DNA of 64,000 nucleotides, taken from the NCBI RefSeq assembly GCF_001701025.1, contig NZ_CP016793.1, positions 9,672,001-9,736,000 of the forward strand. The letters run 5' to 3'. The position numbers and the translations under genes are program-made. The notes beneath the pieces are model-generated. The model was given only the letters and a program-made list of their open reading frames with translations, was not told the DNA's origin and ran no database searches. Numbering within the stretch: position 1 is the first letter of the stretch; each line of letters opens with the position of its first letter. The stretch comes from Lentzea guizhouensis (GTDB lineage: Bacteria > Actinomycetota > Actinomycetes > Mycobacteriales > Pseudonocardiaceae). This document shows, piece after piece, positions 14,193-22,063 of the stretch.

Positions 14193-14761
14193 TTCAGCAC
14201 CACTCCGTCGCGGCCGTCGAACTCCTCCAGGAGCACGACGACGTCCTCGGTCTTGGCCGTCGGCAGGTTCTTGCCCACGTAGTCCGCGCGGATCGGCAGC
14301 TCGCGGTGGCCGCGGTCGACCAGCACGGCCAGCTGGACGGCGCGCGGGCGGCCGTGGTCGCGCAGGGCGTCGAGCGCGGCGCGGATGGTGCGGCCGGAGA
14401 ACAGGACGTCGTCCACGAGCACGACGAGCTTGTCGTCGATGCCGCCGTCGGGCAGCTTCGTGGTCTCCAGCGGCCTGGTCGGGCCGCGGCGGAGGTCGTC
14501 GCGGTAGAGGGTGATGTCGAGAGTTCCCTCACCGACCGCCTTACCACAGAACTCGGCGATTTTGGCAGCGAGCCGACGAGCAAGTGGGGCTCCCCTGGAG
14601 GGAATACCCATCAAGACGACATCGGGTGCGCTGGGTGCATCGAGAGCGGTCTTCTCGATGATCTGATGGGCCATTCGGGCGACGGTGCGCGCGACATCAC
14701 CGGCCGACAGGATCTCGCGATCCCCGGCCGGATCCGTCGCGCCACGTTGACGTGACGCCAC
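14189..14761 (-). CDS. pyrR: Pyrimidine operon regulator PyrR / uracil phosphoribosyltransferase-like
   Basis: A uridine-nucleotide-sensing RNA-binding protein that represses the pyr operon; many members also have uracil phosphoribosyltransferase activity. The protein is 190 residues. The PRPP-binding motif [20 protein letters not shown] is near residues 110-130, and the PyrR-typical [17 protein letters not shown] is upstream of it. The GTG start at 14761 follows GGAGG at 14769-14773. It is the first gene of the operon. The PyrR-binding RNA loop lies immediately before its ribosome binding site, so self-repression of translation is likely. Confidence 0.96.
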
Positions 14762-14776
14762 GGCTGGACCTCCTTC

Positions 14777-14806
14777 CCCGCCTCACTGGACGGGTCCTTA
14801 AAGGAC
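14777..14806 (-). promoter_or_regulatory. PyrR-binding RNA loop in the pyrR leader
   Basis: In the leftward transcript CCCGTCCAGTGAGGCGGG (14794-14777) forms a stem CCCG/CGGG presenting the loop TCCAGTGAGG. This matches the known PyrR-binding consensus (GUCCAGWGAGGC type). It lies 3 bases before the pyrR GGAGG. Just upstream, GTCCTTTAAGGAC (14806-14794) is an additional inverted repeat, also typical of PyrR-binding leaders. The placement favours translational repression, as described for Mycobacterium smegmatis, rather than classical attenuation. Confidence 0.85.
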
Positions 14807-14814
14807 GTCGGACA

Positions 14815-14830
14815 CCTAGCTGCAACTAGG
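14815..14830 (-). promoter_or_regulatory. Inverted repeat in the pyr leader
   Basis: CCTAGTTGCAGCTAGG on the leftward strand is a 5-bp-arm hairpin upstream of the PyrR loop. It may be part of an alternative structure of the leader RNA. This is weak evidence on its own. Confidence 0.35.
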
Positions 14831-14913
14831 CTGACCTGCACCGTATCACCTACGGACGGTCAACCATCCGAGTGGTGTCGCACGCGTGGCGAGCGTCTCT
14901 CCCCGAGATCAGC

Positions 14914-14942
14914 TTGACCTGTCGACCACGGCGAGTAATCAT
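14914..14942 (+). promoter_or_regulatory. Possible promoter of bldD
   Basis: TTGACC (14914-14919) is followed after 17 bases by AATCAT (14937-14942), about 75 bases before the bldD start. The minus 10 hexamer is imperfect. The BldD-box-like sequence begins at 14941, directly at the expected promoter edge. Confidence 0.4.
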
Positions 14943-14955
14943 TACTCTGCGTATC
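14933..14955 (+). promoter_or_regulatory. Putative BldD operator
   Basis: ATTACTCTGCGTATC (14941-14955) fits the published BldD box (nTnACnCWGnGTnAn) at every fixed position except one A. It overlaps a perfect 15-base palindrome, GAGTAAT-C-ATTACTC (14933-14947). It is placed between the likely promoter and bldD, as expected for the autorepression known in Streptomyces. Binding has not been tested. Confidence 0.6.
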
Positions 14956-15018
14956 GATCTAAGCCTCCCCGCAGCACGGCCGTACTGCTGACGGGGCGAA
15001 TGAACGGAGAACCGCCAC

Positions 15019-15507
15019 ATGGGCGACTACGCCAAGGCGCTGGGGGCCAAGCTCCGCGCTATCCGCCAGCAGCAGGGACTGTCCCTGCACGGCGTCGAGC
15101 AGAAGTCCGGCGGTCGGTGGAAGGCCGTGGTCGTCGGCTCCTACGAGCGCGGTGACCGCGCGGTGACCGTGCAGAAGCTGGCCGAGCTGGCCGACTTCTA
15201 CGGGGTTCCCGTCGCCGAGCTCCTGCCGGAGGGCCGGGTGCCCTCGGGTGCCGAGCCGGCCACCAAGATCGTGATCAACCTCGAACGGCTGCAGCAGCTG
15301 CCCGTCGAGAAGGTGGGCCCGCTGGCCCGCTACGCCGCGACGATCCAGTCGCAGCGCGGCGACTACAACGGCAAGGTCCTCTCGATCCGCACCGAGGACC
15401 TCCGCTCCCTGGCGATCATCTACGACATGACCCCCGGTGAGCTCACCGAGCAGCTCATCGACTGGGGCGTGCTGCCTCCCGAGGCCCGCCCCGCGAAGGA
15501 AGACTGA
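15019..15507 (+). CDS. bldD: BldD developmental master regulator
   Basis: A transcription factor that, with cyclic di-GMP, represses sporulation and development genes in actinomycetes. The protein is 162 residues. The N-terminal XRE-type helix-turn-helix is KALGAKLRAIRQQQGLSLHG then VVVGSYERGDRAVTVQKLAE. The C-terminal domain contains RGD, eight residues, then RTED in QRGDYNGKVLSIRTEDLRSL. This matches the RGD-X8-RxxD di-GMP-binding signature of BldD, with RTED in place of RQDD. The start follows GGAGA. It lies divergently next to pyrR, as in Streptomyces. A strong hairpin terminator follows. Confidence 0.95.
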   Translation: MGDYAKALGAKLRAIRQQQGLSLHGVEQKSGGRWKAVVVGSYERGDRAVTVQKLAELADFYGVPVAELLPEGRVPSGAEPATKIVINLERLQQLPVEKVGPLARYAATIQSQRGDYNGKVLSIRTEDLRSLAIIYDMTPGELTEQLIDWGVLPPEARPAKED

Positions 15508-15520
15508 GCTCCTTCACGCA

Positions 15521-15575
15521 CAGTGGCTCCCATGCCGTCCTGCTGGTCGCCCTCAGGACAGCACGGGAGCCACTG
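15521..15575 (+). terminator. Terminator hairpin after bldD
   Basis: CAGTGGCTCCC (15521-15531) pairs perfectly with GGGAGCCACTG (15565-15575). A shorter inner stem GTCCTG / CAGGAC strengthens it. It lies 13 bases after the bldD stop. Confidence 0.75.
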
Positions 15576-15590
15576 CTGTTGTGTCGTCAC

Positions 15591-16295
15591 TCATTCGGGC
15601 GAAAACAGTGCACGAACGTGTGTCCGGTCCGTGATCGCGTTGATGGCGACGATCTTCTGGTCGCGAACCGTGAACGCCGCGAGCAGCACCGGTGTGCCGT
15701 CCACGACCGACACCAGCCCGGCCTCGCCGCCGACCACCGCCGGCCGCATGCACGGCGCCCGCATCGGCCGCACCCGCGGCGCCACGGACTCCGCGCCGCA
15801 GCCAGATCCCCTCCGACCGCAGCGTCACGGCCGCGTCGAGCACGTCCTCGCCGTCCAGGAACGCCCGCACCACCTGCGCCGCCTGTCGGCGGCCGGCCGG
15901 TCCTCGATCCTGCGGCGCGCCCGTGCCTCGACCAGCGACGCGCCCAGCGCCGTGCGTCCGATGAGCGGCGCGACCTGCTCGAACGGCTCCTCGAACATGT
16001 CGTGCAGGACGTAGGCGAGCCGCTCGTCCGGAGTAAGCGCGTCGAGCGCGACGAGCACGCCCAGCCCGACGTCCCCCGGTTCCTCCCGTGCGCCGACCAC
16101 CGGGTCGGGCATCTCGAACACGCCCTTGGGCCGCGCACGCAGCATGTTCAGCGACACCCGCGCCACGACCGCGTCGGACCAGCCGAGCCGCGCTCGCCCA
16201 CCGGTCTTGCGGCGCGCCTGGGCCACCGCGTCCGCCGCCTCGGCGAACCGGCCCAGCATCCGGTAGGCGAGTCTCTCCTGCTGCCCGATGACCAA
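15591..16295 (-). pseudogene. Broken ECF41 (SigJ-like) sigma factor
   Basis: The sequence resembles the intact sigma factor at 16374-17186 but is split over three frames. The sigma regions RMLGRFAEAADAV, WSDAVVARVSLNMLRARPKG and DERLAYVLHDMFEEPFEQVA are in frame from 16295 to about 15890. The join to the C-terminal domain (QAAQVVRAFLDGEDVLDAAV) is in a second frame. The SnoaL-like end GGEAGLVSVVDGTPVLLAAF is in a third frame ending at 15591. The N-terminus is short, and about 13 residues are missing after FLDGEDVL. Two frameshifts plus small deletions indicate a dead gene, probably an old paralogue of its neighbour. Confidence 0.75.
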
Positions 16296-16373
16296 CGCGG
16301 TACCTCCCGGTCGAGCGCCCTGCTCGGTAAGACAACCGCAGGACGCCCGATGTGACCACCGGACGAAGTGGTA

Positions 16374-17186
16374 TCAGTCACTCACCAGCCCGGCGAGCTG
16401 CGCGCGGTCCTGGACGACGTGGATGGCGACGATCCGGTCGTCCTGGACCGTGAAGGCCATCAACGAGAACAGCTCGCCGTCCACCCAGCTCACGAAGCCG
16501 GCCTCGCCGCCGACGAGCACCTCGCGGATCTCCGCGGTGCCCGCGAACCGGCGGAACGTGCTGGCCCGGCCCGCCACCTGCCGGGCGCCGACCACCTCGA
16601 GGCTGCCGGCCCTGAGCGTGACGTCGGGGTGCAGCACCGAGATCAGGCCTTCGAGGTCGCCTTCCCGCGCCGCTTTGAGGAACGCGTTCACGACCTCGCG
16701 CTGCTTGGGCACGTCGACGTTGGGCTGCGGCCGGTCCTGCACACGTTTGCGCGCCCGGCTAGCCAGCTGCCGCGTGGCCGCCGGCGTCTTGTCGATCAAC
16801 GGCGCGATGTCGTCGAACGGCACCGCGAACATGTCGTGCAGCACGAACGCCAGCCGCTCGTCGGGCTTGAGGGTGTCGAGCACGACCAGCATCGCGAGCC
16901 CGACCTGGTCCTTCGCGACGGCCAGCTGCTCCGGCTCCTGCGCGGCGTCGACCACCGGGTCCGGCATCTCGTGGGCGTGCTCGCGCCGGTCGCGCAACAT
17001 GTTCAGGCACACGCGGGCGACGACCGTGGTGAGCCAGCCCTGCGGGTTCTCGACCTCGCTCGTGTCGGCCCTCTGTACCCGCAGCCACGCCTCCTGCAGC
17101 GCGTCGTCGGCCTCCGCGAACGACCCGAGCATCCGGTGGGCGACGGCCCGCAACCGGCTGCGCTCCTGCTCGAACTCCGCGATCAA
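16374..17186 (-). CDS. ECF41-type RNA polymerase sigma factor with SnoaL-like domain
   Basis: An extracytoplasmic-function sigma factor of the SigJ/ECF41 type, about 270 residues. Region 2 includes HRMLGSFAEADDALQEAWLR. Region 4 is DERLAFVLHDMFAVPFDDIA then TRQLASRARKRVQ. The C-terminal SnoaL-like extension, which tunes sigma activity in this group, includes VLVGGEAGFVSWVDGELFSL and a final DDRIVAIHVVQDRAQL. The frame opens at a GTG at 17213. A TTG at 17186 behind a GGGGGA gives the usual MIAEFEQERSRLRAVAHRML start, and I prefer it. ECF41 factors often control a partner oxidoreductase or carboxymuconolactone gene, but none is next to it here. Confidence 0.9.
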   Translation of the reverse strand: MIAEFEQERSRLRAVAHRMLGSFAEADDALQEAWLRVQRADTSEVENPQGWLTTVVARVCLNMLRDRREHAHEMPDPVVDAAQEPEQLAVAKDQVGLAMLVVLDTLKPDERLAFVLHDMFAVPFDDIAPLIDKTPAATRQLASRARKRVQDRPQPNVDVPKQREVVNAFLKAAREGDLEGLISVLHPDVTLRAGSLEVVGARQVAGRASTFRRFAGTAEIREVLVGGEAGFVSWVDGELFSLMAFTVQDDRIVAIHVVQDRAQLAGLVSD

Positions 17187-17321
17187 AGCTTCCCCCTGTG
17201 GCCTGGCACACACGCTGTCACAGTCGTCGGCGCCGCCGGGTCAACCGGACGACTCGCTGTGGAGGGTAATCATGAAGATCTTGGTGACGGGCGACCACGC
17301 GCACCTGGGACGAGCTCCTGC

Positions 17322-17975
17322 ATGCTGGGACCCGTGACCACCTCTGACCCGCTGCTCACCGACCGCACCCCGCTGCCGGACGGCCTGGACGCCCGGCTGC
17401 GCGACCACCTCACGTTCCTGATCGAGGTCGACAAGCTGAAGACGGTGCTGCGGGCCTCCCCGCTCGCCGCGGCGGACCGGCGGGAGAACGACGCCGAGCA
17501 CTCCTGGCACCTCGCGCTCATGGTCATGGTGCTGGCCGAGTACGCCGACGAGCCGATCGACGTCGGGCACACGATCAAGCTCGTGGTGGTGCACGACCTG
17601 GTCGAGATCTACGCGGGCGACACCCCGATCTACGACACCGAGGCCGGAGTCACGCAGGTGGAACGGGAGGAGGCCGCGGCCGAGCGGTTGTTTGGGCTGC
17701 TGCCGGCGGACGCGGGCGTCGCGCTGCGGGCGTTGTGGGACGAGTTCGAGGCGCGGGAGACGCCGGAGGCCCGGTTCGCGAAGGCCATGGACCGGCTCCA
17801 ACCCCTGTTGCTGAACTGGATGGCGCAGGGCGGCACGTGGCGCACGCCGGGTGTCACGGCCGATGACGTGCGTGCGCGCAAGGCGGTCATCGGTGAGGCG
17901 TCGAAGGCGTTGTGGGACGCGGGACGGCACCTGATCGACGAGGGCGAACGGCGCGGCTGGGCCCGTCAGGTGTGA
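17322..17975 (+). CDS. HD-domain phosphohydrolase (YfbR/HDDC2-like)
   Basis: A 217-residue metal-dependent phosphohydrolase of the HD superfamily, close in layout to YfbR/HDDC2 5'-deoxynucleotidases. The first metal His is in RENDAEHSWHLALM (about residue 63). The His-Asp pair is in KLVVVHDLVEIYAGD (about residue 90). A later Asp is in FAKAMDRLQPLLLNW. Substrates in the family are deoxynucleoside monophosphates, but specificity cannot be read here. The start is either ATG 17322 or GTG 17334; ATG has GGGACGAG upstream. Confidence 0.85.
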   Translation: MLGPVTTSDPLLTDRTPLPDGLDARLRDHLTFLIEVDKLKTVLRASPLAAADRRENDAEHSWHLALMVMVLAEYADEPIDVGHTIKLVVVHDLVEIYAGDTPIYDTEAGVTQVEREEAAAERLFGLLPADAGVALRALWDEFEARETPEARFAKAMDRLQPLLLNWMAQGGTWRTPGVTADDVRARKAVIGEASKALWDAGRHLIDEGERRGWARQV

Positions 17976-18058
17976 TGTCCGGGGAGGTCGGCGGCCAACG
18001 CTTCGACGCTGAGCACGCACGCCGTGGCCGCGTTTGCCGAGGCTGCGCGTGAAAGCGG

Positions 18059-18238
18059 CTAGGCGGAGACGGTCGCCACGAACGCGCGCCAGGCCGAGGT
18101 GCTGAACGCCAGCACCTCGCCGGCGACGTTCTTCGAGTCACGCACGCGCGCGTCATGGGCGAGCGAGACCTCGACGCACGCACCCTCCGGCGTGCCGTTG
18201 CTGTAGGTGCTCTTACGCCAGGAGCGGTCCTGAGCCAT
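18059..18238 (-). CDS. DUF397 small protein
   Basis: A 59-residue DUF397 protein (SWRKSTYSNGTPEGACVEVS, then RVRDSKNVAGEVLAFSTSAW, RAFVATV). DUF397 genes are found in streptomycetes and relatives paired with a DUF5753 helix-turn-helix gene, as in the bldB/whiJ-type pairs. Here it follows and overlaps such a gene (18213-19061) by 26 bases. The open frame begins earlier at 18298; the ATG at 18238 gives the family start MAQDRSWRKS. It may modulate the partner regulator. Confidence 0.88.
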   Translation of the reverse strand: MAQDRSWRKSTYSNGTPEGACVEVSLAHDARVRDSKNVAGEVLAFSTSAWRAFVATVSA

Positions 18239-19061
18239 CGAAGTCCCTTCGCGGTCGGCTGACGTACTCCGCCAGCTTGCTCCGCGATTGTTCCGCATCC
18301 AAGGCGACCTTTCCCAGGCGGTGAAAGGCGAGCCTGGTTCGAGCGATGGCAGCCGGATCCTGCACGAACAGCTGCGCGAGATCGGTCTCGTTGTAGGCGA
18401 GCGGCATCGCCTTCTCGAACTCGAACAGCCACAGCCCTGCCGAGTTGGCCAGCACGCACTCCGGCACGACCCGGATCAGCGGCGCGTTGAAGAGCAGGTG
18501 CAGGTACTGGTCCTCCATGACCTGGTCGTCGCCGACCCGCTGGTTCAGCGCCAGCTCATGGATGTAGAACACGCAAGTCGGCCGATCGTGTCGACGCAGG
18601 ACTGTCTGCCGGTCCTGGCGCACCTGCACAAGTCCAGGAATCTGCTGCTCGGTCGCGATCCCGGTTGCCCAGTACAGGTGCTCGGAGTACGCCTCGGTCT
18701 GCAGAAGTCCTGGAACTGTCAGCGGGTCATAGGTGGTGATCGCGGTGGCCATCGATTCCGCCATCGCGACCGTGCGCAGGTTGTCCGGCACCTGCACGAT
18801 GTAGTCGTCGAACGCGGTGCGGTAGCGGCGTTTGAAGTCCTCGTAGAAGCCGATGTCCTTGCGGCACAGCGTGAGGAACTGGACCAGGTCGATCTCGCTC
18901 GGCCGCGACTTGCCGTGCTCGATGGTGGACACCTTGCTGGGGTCCCAGCCGAGGCGCACGGCGAACGCGGCGGCGTTCAGCTTCGTCGAGGACTCGCGCA
19001 GGCGGCGCAGCTCGTCACCGAGGTCCCTGCTGTACGCGGTGGAAGTGGTGCTGTAAGCCAT
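18213..19061 (-). CDS. XRE-family regulator with DUF5753 ligand/partner domain
   Basis: A 282-residue DNA-binding protein. The N-terminal helix-turn-helix is LGDELRRLRESSTKLNAAAF then RLGWDPSKVSTIEHGKSRPS (residues 14-60). The C-terminal DUF5753 domain includes TVPGLLQTEAYSEHL, VQVRQDRQTVLRR and FYIHELALNQRVG. These proteins act with DUF397 partners in WhiJ-like regulatory pairs that affect development and antibiotic production in Streptomyces. No target operator is evident. Confidence 0.9.
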   Translation of the reverse strand: MAYSTTSTAYSRDLGDELRRLRESSTKLNAAAFAVRLGWDPSKVSTIEHGKSRPSEIDLVQFLTLCRKDIGFYEDFKRRYRTAFDDYIVQVPDNLRTVAMAESMATAITTYDPLTVPGLLQTEAYSEHLYWATGIATEQQIPGLVQVRQDRQTVLRRHDRPTCVFYIHELALNQRVGDDQVMEDQYLHLLFNAPLIRVVPECVLANSAGLWLFEFEKAMPLAYNETDLAQLFVQDPAAIARTRLAFHRLGKVALDAEQSRSKLAEYVSRPRRDFDGSGPLLA

Positions 19062-19117
19062 GCCGGGGACGCTATGGCGTGCGATTCGGCCACGGAACTG
19101 GCTCGTTCGGGTGAAGA

Positions 19118-19155
19118 TGACCGGGCCCGCCCTGGTGTCAGGGCGGGCCCGGTCA
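19118..19155 (-). terminator. Strong terminator hairpin after nusB
   Basis: A perfect 16-bp stem TGACCGGGCCCGCCCT / AGGGCGGGCCCGGTCA with a 6-base loop lies 10 bases after the nusB stop. It ends the pepQ-efp-nusB transcript and separates it from the XRE gene. Confidence 0.85.
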
Positions 19156-19164
19156 GCGTGGGGA

Positions 19165-19584
19165 CTAGAGAACCGCGCGCAGCTGGTCCGCGATGACCGC
19201 GATCCGGCCGAGCACGCCGTTGACGAACCGCGGCGAGTCGTCGGTCGACAGGCCCTTGGCCAGCTCGACGGCCTCGTCGATGGCGACCGCGTCCGGCACG
19301 TCCGCTGCCCAGAGCAGCTCGAACAGGCCGATCCGCAGGACCGCGCGGTCGACGGCCGGCATGCGCTGCAACGTCCAGCCCTCGGCGTGCTCCGAGATCA
19401 GGTCGTCGATGCGGACGCGGTGGGCGGTGACGCCCTCGACGAGGGTCACCGTGTAGTCGTTCACCGGGGGGATGTCCGGCGAGCCGACGCGTTCGGCCAG
19501 CAGCGTCACCGGGTCGGTGCCCAGCAGGTCGGCTTCGTAGAGGAAGTCGACCGCGCGCTTGCGGGCCTTGCTGCGAGCACCCAT
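19165..19584 (-). CDS. nusB: Transcription antitermination factor NusB
   Basis: Binds boxA RNA with NusE (S10) and supports antitermination of rRNA operons. The protein is 139 residues, all helical. It begins GARSKARKRAVDFLYEADLL, the usual arginine-rich RNA-binding start, and contains MPAVDRAVLRIGLFELLWAA and the C-terminal SPRFVNGVLGRIA. Its ATG shares one base with the efp stop (TGATG). The pepQ-efp-nusB order is conserved in actinobacteria. Confidence 0.95.
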   Translation of the reverse strand: MGARSKARKRAVDFLYEADLLGTDPVTLLAERVGSPDIPPVNDYTVTLVEGVTAHRVRIDDLISEHAEGWTLQRMPAVDRAVLRIGLFELLWAADVPDAVAIDEAVELAKGLSTDDSPRFVNGVLGRIAVIADQLRAVL

Positions 19585-20153
19585 CAGGACTTGTCGCTGA
19601 TCCGGCCGAGGTAGCGGCCGTCGCGGGTGTCGACCTTGATCTTCTCGCCGCTCGTGACGAACAGCGGGACCTGGATCTCGGCGCCGGTCTCCAGCTTGGC
19701 GGGCTTGGTGCCGCCGGTGGAGCGGTCGCCCTGCAGGCCGGGGTCGGTGTGCTCGATGACGAGCTCGACCGAGGTCGGGAGCTCGATGAACAGCGGCACG
19801 CCCTCGTGGACGGCGACGACCGCCTCCTGGTTCTCCAGCAGGTAGTTGGCGGCGTCGCCAACCGTCTCCGCCGGAACCGGGATCTGGTCGTAGGTGTCAC
19901 CGTCCATGAAGATGAAGTCGGTGCCCTCCTTGTAGAGGTAGGTCATGCCGCGCTTGTCCACGGTGGCCGTGTCGACCTTCGTGCCCGCGTTGAAGGTCTT
20001 GTCGACGACCTTCCCGGTCAGCACGTGCTTGAGGGTCGTGCGCACGAAGGCGCCACCCTTGCCGGGCTTGACGTGCTGGAACGCGGTGACGGTCCACAGC
20101 TGGCCGTCGAGGTTCAGCACCAGGCCGTTCTTCAGGTCGTTCGTGGTGGCCAC
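19584..20153 (-). CDS. efp: Translation elongation factor P
   Basis: Relieves ribosome stalling at polyproline motifs by binding near the peptidyl-tRNA. The protein is 189 residues with three beta-barrel domains. Domain I is [19 protein letters not shown] with the modification loop [20 protein letters not shown], in which Lys follows KPG. The signature [20 protein letters not shown] begins domain III. The GTG start follows GGAGAAATCCCACC. The organism's proline-rich proteins make efp a likely growth requirement. Confidence 0.97.
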   Translation of the reverse strand: MATTNDLKNGLVLNLDGQLWTVTAFQHVKPGKGGAFVRTTLKHVLTGKVVDKTFNAGTKVDTATVDKRGMTYLYKEGTDFIFMDGDTYDQIPVPAETVGDAANYLLENQEAVVAVHEGVPLFIELPTSVELVIEHTDPGLQGDRSTGGTKPAKLETGAEIQVPLFVTSGEKIKVDTRDGRYLGRISDKS

Positions 20154-20183
20154 GGTGGGATTTCTCCTGTGTTGGACTGGGTG

Positions 20184-21260
20184 TCAGACGACCACGAGTT
20201 CCTTCGTGGTCAGGGTGAGGAGCTCCGGTCCGCTTTCGCGCACCACGAGGGTGTCCTCGATGCGGACCCCGCCCTTCCCCGACAAGTAGACGCCAGGCTC
20301 GACGGTGACCGCCATACCGGCCGAAAGTGTACCGGCACCCACCTTGGACAACGCCGGTGCCTCGTGGATCTCCAGCCCGACGCCGTGGCCGAGGCCGTGC
20401 AGGAACTCCTCCCCGTGCCCGGCCTTCTCGATCACCTCACGCGACGCGCGGTCGACGTCGCTGACCTCCACCCCCGGCTTGAGGGCGCCCCGCCCGGCCG
20501 CCTGCGAGCGCGCGACCAGCTCGTACAGGTCGCGCTGCCAGTCGGCGGGCTTGCCGAGCACGAGCGTGCGGGTCATGTCCGAGTGGTAGCCGTCGACGAG
20601 CGCGCCGAAGTCGAGCTTGATGAAGTCGCCCACGTGCAGCGTCGTGTCCGTCGGCGAGTGGTGCGGCACCGCCGAGTTCGCGCCGAACGCCACGATCGAC
20701 GAGAACGACGGCCCCTCCGCCCCGTGGTCGAGCATCCGGCTCTCCAGCTCGCGCGCGACCTCGCGTTCGGTGCGTCCGGCCCTGAGGCCGCCGTGCCCGA
20801 TCAACGCCGCCAACGCCCGGTCCGCCGCCGCACACGCCATCCGCAGCGCCTCGACCTCGGCGTCGTCCTTGACCAGCCGCAGCCTCTCGACCAGCCCACC
20901 GGCCTTGACGAGCTCCGCCCGGTCCGCCGTTTGGTTCAGCGCGTCCAGCCCGTCGACCGTGACGTGGTGGCTCTCGAACCCGAGCTTGCCCTTGGCGTGC
21001 TTCGCGAGCGCCAGGTCGCACGGCCGGTCGATCTTGCGCTCCAGGTCCGGCACCTGCTTCGCCGACTGCGTCAGATAACGCCCGTCGGTGCAGAACACGG
21101 TCTTGTCGTCGCCGCTCGCATCGACCAGCACGGCGGCGTTCGACCCGGTGAACCCCGTCAGGTAGCGGACGTTGAGCAGGTTCGTGACGAGGAGCGCGTC
21201 CAGGTCCGTGGCTTTGAGCTGGTCGCGCAGGGCGGTTCGGCGAGCGGCGTACGACGACAT
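20184..21260 (-). CDS. pepQ: Xaa-Pro peptidase (PepQ/PepP type)
   Basis: A cytoplasmic metallopeptidase of the pita-bread fold that cleaves peptide bonds next to proline. The protein is 358 residues. The N-terminal creatinase-like domain includes NVRYLTGFTGSNAAVLVDA. All metal ligands are visible: two Asp in IKLDFGALVDGYHSDMTRT, His in FLHGLGHGVGLEIHEAP, Glu in TVEPGVYLSG and Glu in RIEDTLVV. It is upstream of efp, with a 30-base gap. The divergent B-4DMT gene starts 35 bases away. Confidence 0.92.
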   Translation of the reverse strand: MSSYAARRTALRDQLKATDLDALLVTNLLNVRYLTGFTGSNAAVLVDASGDDKTVFCTDGRYLTQSAKQVPDLERKIDRPCDLALAKHAKGKLGFESHHVTVDGLDALNQTADRAELVKAGGLVERLRLVKDDAEVEALRMACAAADRALAALIGHGGLRAGRTEREVARELESRMLDHGAEGPSFSSIVAFGANSAVPHHSPTDTTLHVGDFIKLDFGALVDGYHSDMTRTLVLGKPADWQRDLYELVARSQAAGRGALKPGVEVSDVDRASREVIEKAGHGEEFLHGLGHGVGLEIHEAPALSKVGAGTLSAGMAVTVEPGVYLSGKGGVRIEDTLVVRESGPELLTLTTKELVVV

Positions 21261-21295
21261 GTCTCGCAGCGTACGGCCAGTCCTAAGCTGTCCGC

Positions 21296-21700
21296 ATGCG
21301 TCCTTGGTTCGTCCGTGCGTTGTGGATGGGGCTCCTGCACGGAGCCGTCCAGACCGGCGTCGCCGCCGTCGCGGTCCGCAGCCCCGAGGCGACCGCGGTG
21401 GGCCCGATCGCCCTCGCGCTCTTGGTCGTCGCGGCGGTGTTGTGGGGCGCGGTCGACACGCTGCGCGAGCTTCCGTCGGCCGGCATGCAGTGGTTCATCG
21501 CGGCGCTGGTCGCGGGGCCGTTCGCCGGGGCTCTGGGCGTGATCGGGTCGGCGGTGCTGGTCGACCAGACCGGGCAGGAGGCGCTGTGGGTGGCACTGAC
21601 CGGTGGTGCTGCTTTCACGGCGTTGCTGATTCTGGCGCCGGCCGGGCTGGGGATGCTGCTGGGTGGGGTGCTGACGCGGAAGTCGTCAGTCCGCGACTAG
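21296..21700 (+). CDS. Small four-helix membrane protein (B-4DMT family)
   Basis: A 134-residue protein with four membrane segments (about residues 7-27, 36-52, 64-90 and 98-125) and few charged residues. Length, topology and location match the B-4DMT family of small transporter-like proteins seen beside pepQ/aro genes in actinobacteria (Rv2536 position). No substrate is known. The gene is divergent from pepQ, and its 3' end overlaps the end of the VOC gene by 15 bases. Confidence 0.75.
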   Translation: MRPWFVRALWMGLLHGAVQTGVAAVAVRSPEATAVGPIALALLVVAAVLWGAVDTLRELPSAGMQWFIAALVAGPFAGALGVIGSAVLVDQTGQEALWVALTGGAAFTALLILAPAGLGMLLGGVLTRKSSVRD

Positions 21701-22063
21701 CTCGACCTCGAAGCCGTCCTCGTTCTCGAGGAAGGCGGCGTAGTGGTCGGGGCCGCCGGCGTGGGGGTGCCTGTCCGCGAACATCAGGTGCCAGCCGTGG
21801 TTCTGGGCTTCGGCGGTGAGGCGGTCGACGGTGTGTCGGTCGCCTGCGTGCAGGGCCAGGTGGTTGAGGCCGGCTTTCATCCGATCGTGTGGACCGGTGA
21901 GGGCTGGGGACTGCTCGACGACGACGTAGGTGCGGTCGAGCTTCCAGCTCACGCCGGCGTTCCAGCGCTGGTACTCGGACCAGCCGAGCTGTTGGAGGAG
22001 CCATCCGATGGTGGACTCGGCGCGGGCGAGGTCGGGGACCCAGAGCTCGACGTGGTGAAGCAT
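21686..22063 (-). CDS. VOC-family (glyoxalase/dioxygenase-fold) protein
   Basis: A 125-residue vicinal-oxygen-chelate-fold protein. It starts MLHHVELWVPDLARAESTIG with the metal-site His, has LNHLALHAGDRHTVDRLTAE in the middle, and ends HYAAFLENEDGFEVELVAD with the typical terminal Glu. The open frame extends 7 codons upstream, but the ATG at 22063 gives the family start. The gene overlaps the B-4DMT gene tail to tail. Substrate unknown; members include glyoxalases, dioxygenases and fosfomycin- or bleomycin-resistance proteins. Confidence 0.88.
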   Translation of the reverse strand: MLHHVELWVPDLARAESTIGWLLQQLGWSEYQRWNAGVSWKLDRTYVVVEQSPALTGPHDRMKAGLNHLALHAGDRHTVDRLTAEAQNHGWHLMFADRHPHAGGPDHYAAFLENEDGFEVELVAD

